DNA of 64,000 nt, taken from Helcococcus bovis. GTDB lineage: Bacteria > Bacillota > Clostridia > Tissierellales > Peptoniphilaceae. The stretch is taken from assembly GCF_046035435.1 (NCBI RefSeq), contig NZ_JBFNFH010000007.1; one strand, written 5' to 3'. The number at the start of each line of letters is the position of its first letter. Position 1 is the first letter of the stretch. Of the stretch, positions 23,122 to 30,898 are shown piece after piece. The translations under genes and the position numbers were made by a program. Below the pieces are notes generated by a model. That model did not search any database, was not told where the DNA came from, and saw nothing but the letters and a program-made list of their open reading frames with translations.

Positions 23122-24282
23122 ATGTCTTATATAAAAATTTTTACAATTAAAGATAATGTTAATAGAAGTATAGACTATATTTTAAATCCAGAAAAAACTA
23201 CTCCAGAATTAATTTATTTTAATAAATGTGGTATTTACAATACAGAACAAGATTTTGAACTTACAAGGTTGCAGTTTCATTCTAAAGTAAAAGTAACAGC
23301 CAGACATATCATACAATCTTATGCTAAGGAACAAAATGTTAATAAAGATGAAGTATTAAAAGTAGCTAAAGAATTTTGCGAAAAACATTTAAAAGATTAT
23401 CAATATGTAATTTCTGTACATATCGATCAAGAGCATTTACATGCTCATATAATATTTAATACTGTAAATTTAGAGACTGGAAAAGCTTATAGATCCAATA
23501 AAAAATCATTTCACGATAAATTAATAAAAGACTTTAATACGGTTTTAAAAGAAAATTATATAGATGAATGTATTGTAACTGAAAAAAAAGTAAATAGAGA
23601 ATATGAAAATGAAAAAAGTTTAAGAGATTTGCTAAAGAAAGATATAGATTCAGCAATTCTAAAATCTTCTTATTATGAAGATTTTATTAAAATAATGAGT
23701 GTTAAATATTTTATAAAAGATGAAGGATATAAATATCTTTCTTTTAAACACAAAAACTTTAGCAAAAAATTTATGAGATGTACCCAAAAATTAGGAGAAG
23801 AATATACTAGAGAAAGTATTAAAAAAAGAATAGAAAATAAAATTGAATATGCTATCGTTAATTTAGATAATAAAAATAATAAAAAAGAAAAATCTAAAAA
23901 CTTTCACCAGACACAAGATAAAGAATATATTGATTTAAGTAATAAATTTAATGAGATAAAAAAAGATATAGGTTTTATTGTTGATACACAATCAAATGAT
24001 AAAGCTAGAACGAAACAAGGATATAGAAATTGGGCTAAAAAAAATAATACAACAACTATAAATCATAACCTTTATATTTTAAATAAGAAATATGATATTA
24101 AATATGATTTTGAAAAAAATATTAATAAAAAAATTAAAGAAAATATGAAAAAATTACAGACAACTTTAGATAAAAATGATATAATTAAATTAAAGATAGA
24201 AACATATGAATTGCGTAAAATCTTAAATAATATTGAAAAATATAATTCAAAAGAAAGTATTTCAAAATTTATTGAAATTTGA
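23122..24282 (+). CDS. MOBP relaxase (MobA/VirD2 family)
   Basis: 386 residues. Near the N-terminus S-I-D-Y-I-L carries the probable catalytic tyrosine (Y19). Motif III is complete: H100-x-D102, H105, H107, H109 in the HIIFN context, which binds the metal at the nicking site. The C-terminal third is a lysine-rich helical region. It is somewhat shorter than many family members (450-600), mostly in the C-terminal part. It would nick the ICE at oriT and be delivered through the VirD4 coupling protein. Distinct from the MOBQ relaxase of the nested element, so two independent mobilization systems coexist. Confidence 0.92.
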   Translation: MSYIKIFTIKDNVNRSIDYILNPEKTTPELIYFNKCGIYNTEQDFELTRLQFHSKVKVTARHIIQSYAKEQNVNKDEVLKVAKEFCEKHLKDYQYVISVHIDQEHLHAHIIFNTVNLETGKAYRSNKKSFHDKLIKDFNTVLKENYIDECIVTEKKVNREYENEKSLRDLLKKDIDSAILKSSYYEDFIKIMSVKYFIKDEGYKYLSFKHKNFSKKFMRCTQKLGEEYTRESIKKRIENKIEYAIVNLDNKNNKKEKSKNFHQTQDKEYIDLSNKFNEIKKDIGFIVDTQSNDKARTKQGYRNWAKKNNTTTINHNLYILNKKYDIKYDFEKNINKKIKENMKKLQTTLDKNDIIKLKIETYELRKILNNIEKYNSKESISKFIEI

Positions 24283-24292
24283 TTTTAAAAAT

Positions 24293-24324
24293 AAAAAAGC
24301 ATGACCCCTAAATCATACTTTTTT
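24293..24324 (+). terminator. Terminator after the relaxase gene
   Basis: AAAAAAG-C-ATGA (24293-24304) pairs with TCAT-A-CTTTTTT (24313-24324), one mismatch. Confidence 0.6.
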
Positions 24325-24373
24325 ACAAATTTTTAATATTTTCAATGATTTATATAAAATTATTAAAATTAAG

Positions 24374-24501
24374 TATACAAAAACATATTTTTATGTTATG
24401 ATACTGGTAACGGGTAAATTCTTTTAATATTTATATAATCCTTCTTAAAGATATCATTAAAATTTGAAAATGTCAATTAGAATAGAAGGAGATTATATAA
24501 T
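24374..24501 (+). promoter_or_regulatory. Promoter and RBS-sequestering leader of the last ICE gene
   Basis: An extended -10, TGT-TATGAT (24394-24402), with a weak -35 at 24374. The ~95-nt leader contains TTATATAATC (24431-24440), exactly complementary to GATTATATAA (24491-24500), and CTTCT (24441-24445) complementary to AGAAG (24484-24488). This buries the AGAAGGAG ribosome-binding site in a stem. Confidence 0.6.
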
Positions 24502-24729
24502 ATGTCTGAAAAAAAAGAATTATCACCAAACACAATTGCACACAAAAAGTGGCATAAAAAGAACCTTGAACATTCCAGGTATTTAAAGAATAGAACAACT
24601 GCACGTTCTTTTGTTAGACACTATGCAAAAGATGAAGATATTGTAGAGTTAATTTCTATATACATGAATGAGAATAAAAACTCAAATAATGTAGTATCAT
24701 TGATTAAAAAACATATTGAAAATATTTGA
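24502..24729 (+). CDS. Small basic protein at the ICE right end, unknown function
   Basis: 75 residues, basic. The pattern of a K-W-H-K-K-N stretch, an R-T-T-A-R-S-F-V-R-H-Y-A core and E-D-I-V-E-L resembles short uncharacterised proteins found on Firmicute mobile elements and plasmids. It has its own promoter and a leader in which the ribosome-binding site can be sequestered, which suggests tight control. It is the last gene before the chromosome, where some ICEs keep excision or regulatory functions; this is only a positional hint. A palindromic terminator follows. Confidence 0.6.
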   Translation: MSEKKELSPNTIAHKKWHKKNLEHSRYLKNRTTARSFVRHYAKDEDIVELISIYMNENKNSNNVVSLIKKHIENI

Positions 24730-24739
24730 CAGGGGATAT

Positions 24740-24775
24740 AAATATTTAATATAATTTAATATTAAATATTTTTTC
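24740..24775 (+). terminator. Terminator of the last ICE gene
   Basis: AAATATTTAATA (24740-24751) pairs exactly with TATTAAATATTT (24760-24771), followed by T residues. Confidence 0.65.
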
Positions 24776-25290
24776 TTAGAATATACTTTGTCACAAAATA
24801 CTAATTTTGTGACAAAATAGTATAAACGAAATAGGAGTGCTGCGTTTATATATAAACTCCAAATAATGTAAAATTCAGTAATATTATTATAATTCAATAT
24901 CCGATATATTAAATTTATTAATTAGTTTATTTACTTATATCCTTTAATTTATTTATAAATGCTTCTCCATCTAAAAATTTTATTCTTCTTAATTTAAATC
25001 AATATATCTCATTTACAAGAATTTCCTTTTAAATTAATCTAAGAATTTTATTCTTATTAAATTAATATTTCAGAAATTTAATTTCAGGATTCCAAATTTA
25101 ATTTAATAATATAATATTTTGTTTTTATTACTATTTCATGATGTATTTTGCTTTATATAATAATTTGCTAATTTCCTCTAAAATTTGAAGCCGTAAAATC
25201 GATTCTAAGCGATGTTTTTATATTTAGACATACAATTACACCTTTAAATTTTCATTAATTTTACTTATATTTTTGATTTTTATTATAATA
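24776..25290. other. Gene-free ICE/chromosome junction region
   Basis: No convincing gene occurs here. TTTGTCACAAAAT (24787-24799) and ATTTTGTGACAAA (24804-24816) form a perfect 13-bp inverted repeat around ACTA. GTTTATATATAAAC, a 14-bp palindrome, lies near 24845. Two imperfect 24-bp direct repeats, starting ATCTAA, lie at 24969-24992 and 25037-25060. AAAATCGATTCTAAG (25195-25209) matches the arm of the long hairpin at 21551 in 14 of 15 bases. The ICE right end should lie somewhere here. Confidence 0.5.
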
Positions 25291-25293
25291 TTA

Positions 25294-25326
25294 AAAAGAC
25301 AACCAAAATTAATTGATTGTCTTTTT
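25294..25326 (-). terminator. Terminator of the ftsK-pgsA-recA-rny operon
   Basis: On the minus strand GACAATCAA pairs with TTGGTTGTC (one G-U), followed by T residues; the A/T flanks allow function in both directions. It lies 40 bases after the rny stop. Confidence 0.7.
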
Positions 25327-25363
25327 TATTTTATAGTTAATAACTATTTTAATATAAATTATT

Positions 25364-26905
25364 TTATTTTGCATATGCAACAGATCTTGTTTCTCTAATT
25401 GTATGAACTTTAATTTTTCCTGGGTATTCTAATTCATTTTCAATTTGTAATGCAATTTCATTTGAAAGAATTGTTAGTTGGTCATCAGAAATTTTTTCAG
25501 GTTCAACCATGATTCTAATTTCACGACCAGCTTGAATAGCATAAGCTTTTTTAATTCCGTCATATGATGTTGCAATTGCTTCAAGATTTGTCAATCTTTG
25601 TAGATATGCCTCTAAAGCTTCACGTCTAGCACCTGGTCTTGATGCTGAGATTGCATCAGCTGCTTGAACTATCATAGCTTCTAATGAATTAAATGGTACA
25701 TCAAAGTGATGAGCTTCAACACAGTGTACAATTTCTTCTTTAATCTTGTATCTTCTTAATAAATTTACACCAATTTCAACATGTGTTCCTTCGATTTCGT
25801 GATCTAATGCTTTACCAATATCGTGTAATAAACCACCACGTCTAGCAATTCTATCATTTATACCTAATTCTTTAGCCATAATACCAGCTATATTTGCTAC
25901 TTCAACTGAATGCCATAAAACGTTTTGTCCGTATGATGTTCTATAATTTAATTTACCTAAAACTTTTACTAAGTCTGGATGTAAACCATGAACTCTTGCT
26001 TTTTCACAAGCTTCTTCACCATATTCTTTAGTTCTTTGTTCGATATCTTCAAGAGCTTTTTGATACATTTCTTCAATTCTTGCTGGATGGATTCTTCCAT
26101 CTACCATTAAGTATTCTAATGTAAGTTTAGCAATTTCACGTCTTCTTGGATCATAACAAGATAAAACTATCGCTTCAGGGGTATCATCTATAATTAAATC
26201 AACTCCTGTTAAACTTTCAAACGAACGTATGTTTCTTCCTTCACGTCCTATAATTCTACCTTTCATTTCATCACTAGGTAGTGATACTACTGAAACTGAA
26301 GATTCAGCAACAATTTGAGATGCTTGTCTTTGAATTGCTGTTGCAACAATCTCTCTAGATAAACGCTTTTCTTCTTCACGTGTTCTAGCTTCAAATTCTC
26401 TCAAAATTAATGCTTTATGATGTTCTGCTTCATCAGCAACTTGTTCTAAAATAATATCTTTTGCTTCTGTTTGAGTTAAACCAGAAATTCTTTCTAATTC
26501 TGTTACTTGTTTGTTTAATGCTTCTTCTATTTCAGCTTCTTTTGATTCAATATTTTTAATTTTATTATTTAATGAATCATTTTTTCTATCTAATTTATCT
26601 AATTTTTTATCTAAATTTTCTTCTTTTTTAACTAACCTTTGTTCGTGTTTGTTAATTTCACTTTTACGTTTTTTATTTTCTTGTTCAATATTTTGTTTTA
26701 ATTTATAAATTTCATCTTTAGCTGTCAATATTGCTTCTCTCTTTAGAGATTCAGCGTCTTTATTAGCATCGTCAATTATTCTTCTTGAAATTTGTTCTGC
26801 AGAATTAATTTTTTTCTTATCTGCATTTTGTTTTATAATTGAAACAACTATATATCCAATAATAACTCCCACTATTAAGGCTAGTGCATAGTATACAAAA
26901 TCCAT
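25364..26905 (-). CDS. rny: Ribonuclease Y
   Basis: 513 residues in the standard order: an N-terminal membrane helix (about 3-24), a long coiled coil (about 30-190), a KH domain with GRIIGREGRNIRSFE (about 215), and an HD domain with LLHDIGKA. RNase Y is the membrane-bound endoribonuclease that initiates mRNA decay in Firmicutes. AGGAGG sits five bases before the ATG. It is the last gene of ftsK-pgsA-recA-rny and starts 16 nt after recA. Length and motifs are as expected. Confidence 0.96.
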   Translation of the reverse strand: MDFVYYALALIVGVIIGYIVVSIIKQNADKKKINSAEQISRRIIDDANKDAESLKREAILTAKDEIYKLKQNIEQENKKRKSEINKHEQRLVKKEENLDKKLDKLDRKNDSLNNKIKNIESKEAEIEEALNKQVTELERISGLTQTEAKDIILEQVADEAEHHKALILREFEARTREEEKRLSREIVATAIQRQASQIVAESSVSVVSLPSDEMKGRIIGREGRNIRSFESLTGVDLIIDDTPEAIVLSCYDPRRREIAKLTLEYLMVDGRIHPARIEEMYQKALEDIEQRTKEYGEEACEKARVHGLHPDLVKVLGKLNYRTSYGQNVLWHSVEVANIAGIMAKELGINDRIARRGGLLHDIGKALDHEIEGTHVEIGVNLLRRYKIKEEIVHCVEAHHFDVPFNSLEAMIVQAADAISASRPGARREALEAYLQRLTNLEAIATSYDGIKKAYAIQAGREIRIMVEPEKISDDQLTILSNEIALQIENELEYPGKIKVHTIRETRSVAYAK

Positions 26906-26921
26906 GCTAACCTCCTAGATG

Positions 26922-27971
26922 CTATTTAATCAATCCTTCTTCTTCATCTTCTAACACTTCAGGTTGTTCAGAAGGTTGATTTCCTTTTTTTAATTTTTCT
27001 CTAATTTTCATTTCAATTTCTTTGTAAATATCTTCATTATTTAATAGATACTCTTTAACATTTTCACGGCCTTGTCCTAATCTATCTCCATTATAACTAT
27101 ACCATGAGCCAGCTTTATCAACTATTTCAAAGTCAACTGCTGAGTCTAAAACTGTACCAACTTTTGATATACCTGTTCCATACATAATATCAAATGTTGC
27201 AGTCTTAAATGGTGGAGCTACTTTATTTTTGACAACTCTTACTTGAGTGCTACTTCCGATAACTTCATCACCATTTTTAATTTGATCTTTTCTTCTTATA
27301 TCAAGTCTAACACTTGAATAGAATTTAAGAGCAATACCACCTGTTGTTGTTTCAGGATTTCCAAACATTACACCAATTTTTTGACGTAATTGATTTAAGA
27401 ATATAACTGTTGTATTTGATTTTGCAACAATACCTGTTAATTTTCTCATAGCTTGACTCATAAGTCTTGCTAATAAACCAACATGGCTATCACCCATATC
27501 TCCTTCTATTTCTGCTCTTGGTACAAGCGCAGCAACAGAGTCAACAACAATAATATCTACTGCATTAGATCTTACTAATGATTCAGTAATAGCTAATGCT
27601 TGCTCACCAGTATCAGGTTGTGATAAAACTAAATTATCAGTATCAACACCTAAATTTTTTGCATAATGTACATCTAGAGCATGTTCTGCATCTATAAAAG
27701 CACCGATTCCACCCATTTTTTGAGCTTCAGCAATACAGTGTAATGCTAATGTTGTTTTACCAGATGATTCTGGTCCATAAATTTCTACAACTCTACCTCT
27801 TGGCAGACCACCAATTCCTAACGCAATATCTAAATTCATCGCACCAGTAGGAATTGCTTCAATATCAACTGATTTTGGTGCTTCACCAAGAACCATTATT
27901 GAACCTTTACCGTATGATTTTTCAATTTGGGATAAAGCACGATCTAAGGCTTTTCTTTTTTCTTTATCCAT
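26922..27971 (-). CDS. recA: Recombinase RecA
   Basis: 349 residues with Walker A GPESSGKTT, the FIDAEHALD motif and the NQLRQKIGVMFG loop 2 region; normal length and an acidic tail. It carries out homologous recombination and activates the SOS response. The start is uncertain: the ATG at 27971 has no nearby ribosome-binding site, whereas AGGAGG (27993-27998) lies six bases upstream of an in-frame ATT at 27984-27986, which would add five residues. AGGAGG overlaps the pgsA stop codon, so translation is coupled. Confidence 0.97.
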   Translation of the reverse strand: MDKEKRKALDRALSQIEKSYGKGSIMVLGEAPKSVDIEAIPTGAMNLDIALGIGGLPRGRVVEIYGPESSGKTTLALHCIAEAQKMGGIGAFIDAEHALDVHYAKNLGVDTDNLVLSQPDTGEQALAITESLVRSNAVDIIVVDSVAALVPRAEIEGDMGDSHVGLLARLMSQAMRKLTGIVAKSNTTVIFLNQLRQKIGVMFGNPETTTGGIALKFYSSVRLDIRRKDQIKNGDEVIGSSTQVRVVKNKVAPPFKTATFDIMYGTGISKVGTVLDSAVDFEIVDKAGSWYSYNGDRLGQGRENVKEYLLNNEDIYKEIEMKIREKLKKGNQPSEQPEVLEDEEEGLIK

Positions 27972-27996
27972 TGTATTTTCAGTAATAACTAACCTC

Positions 27997-28536
27997 CTAA
28001 ATATTTTCTAAATCTAATACCTTAATATTTTTAATTAAGTAATCTAAACCTGAAAGTATAGTTAAAATAACTGAAATGTAAAGTAATAAGCTAAATACTA
28101 AACTTGGTATAAATGTAAGTATTCCACTCAATAAATACATAATAATTGTAATCATTTGACTAACAGTTTTTAATTTTCCATAAATAGATGCTGCAATAGT
28201 AATATTATTAGATGCAGCTAATATTCTCAAACCATCGATCAATAATTCTCTAAAAATTATAACAATTACAGTCCATGCAGGTATTATTCCAGCCCCTGCT
28301 AAAACCATAAATCCAGCTTGAGTTAATACTTTATCCACTAAAGGATCCATAAATTTACCAAATGTAGTAACCAAATTTCTTGATCTTGCAATATGACCAT
28401 CTAGAAAATCTGTAAATGATGTAATTGCAAATAAAATAGCTGGCAACACAGAATTTGTTTTGTAAATATTGAATACAATAACAAAAATTGGAACCATAAA
28501 TAATCTTATCAATGTTAGTTTATTCGGTAGATTCAT
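27997..28536 (-). CDS. pgsA: CDP-diacylglycerol-glycerol-3-phosphate 3-phosphatidyltransferase
   Basis: 179 residues starting MNLPNKLTLIR, the usual opening of PgsA. It contains the CDP-alcohol phosphotransferase motif D-G-x2-A-R-x8-G-x3-D-x3-D (DFLDGHIARS through MDPLVDK) and about five membrane helices. It makes phosphatidylglycerophosphate for anionic phospholipids. Two upstream in-frame ATGs exist (28554 and 28572), but family length favours 28536, which overlaps the end of ftsK by 17 nt. Confidence 0.93.
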   Translation of the reverse strand: MNLPNKLTLIRLFMVPIFVIVFNIYKTNSVLPAILFAITSFTDFLDGHIARSRNLVTTFGKFMDPLVDKVLTQAGFMVLAGAGIIPAWTVIVIIFRELLIDGLRILAASNNITIAASIYGKLKTVSQMITIIMYLLSGILTFIPSLVFSLLLYISVILTILSGLDYLIKNIKVLDLENI

Positions 28537-30775
28537 CTTCAATAATTTCTTCATTATTATCTTCCATTTCAATTTCTTCTAAAGTTTTAAGTATATTTCT
28601 AGGTTTACTTCCATCTTGTTCGCTTACAATTCCTTTTCTAGTCATTTGGTCAATTATACGGCCAGCTCTAGCATATCCAACTCTAAATCTACGTTGAATT
28701 GCAGAAATTGAAGCTTGATTTTCACTTATAACAAAGTTAACAGCTTCATCAAATAATTCATCAAGATCATCTACTGATTCATTTGATTTATTTGCAGCTT
28801 CTGAAATAACTTTATTAAAGCTTTCATCATGTTTAATTTCTTCATTTTTATTTTTTACAAATGTTACAACTCTTTCAACTTCACTGTCAGTTAAAAATGC
28901 ACCCTGTGCACGTTTTGGTTTTGGTAATTTTCCAGGATAATATAACATATCACCTTTACCTAATAACTTTTCAGCACCAGACATATCAATTATAGTTCTT
29001 GAATCTATATTTGATGCAACTTGAAATGCTATTCTAGATGGAATATTAGCTTTAATAATACCTGTAATGACATTAACACTTGGTCTTTGAGTTGCAATTA
29101 ATAAATGAACACCACTAGCTCTACCCATTTGAGCCAGTCTTGTAATATAATTTTCAACATCTTTGGATGCTTCCATCATTAAATCAGATAACTCATCAAT
29201 AATAACAACAAGATATGGCATTTTTTCTAAACTTCCATCTTCATTATCTTCTTCAACTTTCTTATTATATGACTTAATATCTCTACATCCATTTTTTGAA
29301 AATTTTTCAAAACGTGTAGTCATCTCTTTTACAGCTTCATATAAAGAAGCTGTAGCTTCTTGAGCTTTAGTAACTACTTTTCTACCCTTTAGATGAGGTA
29401 TTCCAGAATAAATTTTAAGTTCAACCATTTTAGGGTCAATCATAATAAATTCTACCTCATTTGGAGAATATTTATATATAATACTCATAATGATAACATT
29501 CATAAGAACAGATTTTCCTGATCCAGTAGCTCCAGCAATAAGTAAATGTGGCATTTCATTAATTTTTGCATATAATGGTTTACCAAATAAGTCTTTACCG
29601 ACTGCAACTGTAATATCATCATCTTCTTTTTGAAATTCATCAGTAGAAATTAAAGATTTAAATGTAACAATATCTTTATTTTGGTTTGGAACTTCTATAC
29701 CTACATATGGTTTTCCCGGAATTGGAGCTTCTATTCTTATACCAGGTGATGCTAAGGCCATAGCTAAATTATTTGATAAATTAACTATTTTACTTACTTT
29801 TATACCTGATTGGGGCTTAACCTCATATGAAGTTACAGTAGGTCCATTGTTAATATTTACAACTTCAGAAGAAATACCAAAACTTTCTAATGTATCAACG
29901 ATTATATCAGCATTACCTAGTAATCTTGTCTCATCATCAGTTTTAGACTCCGATTGGTTATTTAATAAATCCATTGGAGGTTTAGTATATTGATAATTAT
30001 CATCGTATACAATTCCCAATTGATCGTAACCATTTTCTTCATCAGATTCTTTATTTACTGATTTATTTTCTGCATTTTGCTTGTGATATGAAATTTTAGG
30101 TTCAATACGAGGTTCTAATTTATCTGAATTTGTATTGTTATAAATTTCATTTTTAGTATCATCTTTTTTATCAAATATAAATCTTTTTTCCTTAACATCT
30201 TTATTTTTTTTAATAGGTTTAGGAGTATTGGAAAATAAAGTCATAAATTTATAAAATGAATTTTTAAAAAATTCAGACATTGATTTATCAAATAAATAAA
30301 AATATGATGCAAAATATATTAGTATAGTAAATATATATATGCCGATGTCGGCAATTAAAGCATTAAATAAAAAATATAAAGTGGTAAACATAATACCAAC
30401 TCCAGTATAATTCAATGCTTGACTATATGAGTTTTCAATATATGATGAATAATTTAATCCATTACTATAAAATGTTGATAAAAATATACCTGTTATTATA
30501 AGTAATAGTGAAATTACAACTATTTTATGTTTATTTGTATCATAGAATTTTTTATTTAATAATGCAAAAAACATAAAAGCAATATAAAGTGGTAAAATAT
30601 AAGCTGTCAAACCAAAAAGAATAAAAAGACCTTTACTAAATACCTCACCTATTATTCCCATTTTATCTTTGAGAATAATGGCTGATATTAAAAATATAAA
30701 TAAAAACAATGTAGTAATTGACTTAATAGCAAAATTTTTATTATTTGTAGTATTTTTTTTTCTCTTATTTGCCAT
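28520..30775 (-). CDS. ftsK: DNA translocase FtsK/SpoIIIE
   Basis: 751 residues: four to five membrane helices (about 15-185), a variable acidic linker (about 190-290), an alpha-beta motor with Walker A AGATGSGKS and Walker B VVIIDELSDLMM, and a C-terminal gamma winged-helix domain (AISAIQRRFRVGYARAGRIID). It pumps chromosomal DNA through the division septum. GGAGG supports a start at 30775; the nine extra upstream codons lack support. It heads the ftsK-pgsA-recA-rny operon. Confidence 0.95.
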   Translation of the reverse strand: MANKRKKNTTNNKNFAIKSITTLFLFIFLISAIILKDKMGIIGEVFSKGLFILFGLTAYILPLYIAFMFFALLNKKFYDTNKHKIVVISLLLIITGIFLSTFYSNGLNYSSYIENSYSQALNYTGVGIMFTTLYFLFNALIADIGIYIFTILIYFASYFYLFDKSMSEFFKNSFYKFMTLFSNTPKPIKKNKDVKEKRFIFDKKDDTKNEIYNNTNSDKLEPRIEPKISYHKQNAENKSVNKESDEENGYDQLGIVYDDNYQYTKPPMDLLNNQSESKTDDETRLLGNADIIVDTLESFGISSEVVNINNGPTVTSYEVKPQSGIKVSKIVNLSNNLAMALASPGIRIEAPIPGKPYVGIEVPNQNKDIVTFKSLISTDEFQKEDDDITVAVGKDLFGKPLYAKINEMPHLLIAGATGSGKSVLMNVIIMSIIYKYSPNEVEFIMIDPKMVELKIYSGIPHLKGRKVVTKAQEATASLYEAVKEMTTRFEKFSKNGCRDIKSYNKKVEEDNEDGSLEKMPYLVVIIDELSDLMMEASKDVENYITRLAQMGRASGVHLLIATQRPSVNVITGIIKANIPSRIAFQVASNIDSRTIIDMSGAEKLLGKGDMLYYPGKLPKPKRAQGAFLTDSEVERVVTFVKNKNEEIKHDESFNKVISEAANKSNESVDDLDELFDEAVNFVISENQASISAIQRRFRVGYARAGRIIDQMTRKGIVSEQDGSKPRNILKTLEEIEMEDNNEEIIEDESTE

Positions 30776-30800
30776 ATTTCCTCCATAAAAACTCATTATC

Positions 30801-30809
30801 ATTATATCA
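30801..30809 (-). promoter_or_regulatory. Extended -10 promoter candidate of ftsK
   Basis: On the minus strand TGA-TATAAT, with no good -35 at 16-18 bases; 26-31 nt upstream of the ftsK start. Confidence 0.4.
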
Positions 30810-30898
30810 TAAATCTACTAAATATGGTATTAAATTATTTTAAATACACATAATAAAAACCAAATGCTACTTGAACATCTGGCTTAAATTTATTTATA

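Larger units (their letters stand above)
1..24900 (+). mobile_element. Right part of a conjugative element (ICE), type IV secretion and MOBP relaxase
   Basis: All genes to about 24.73 kb read on the + strand and form a conjugation module: Maff2, VirD4, VirB6, PrgI, VirB4, an M23/lysozyme hydrolase, an ArdC-like protein, a CD1107-type protein, MobC and a relaxase. The backbone is visibly more AT-rich than the chromosome after 25.3 kb and uses a recurring palindrome before start codons. No backbone integrase is visible, so the left end lies outside the window. The right end is not resolved; it must fall between the last element gene (ends 24729) and the rny terminator (about 25294). The family resembles the Maff2/CD1107 class of clostridial ICEs. 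Confidence 0.85.

Noticed and set aside
24697..24897. 66-residue minus-strand frame at the ICE right end
   Set aside because: It has no ribosome-binding site, overlaps the terminator and inverted repeats of this region, and has the composition expected of random AT-rich sequence.
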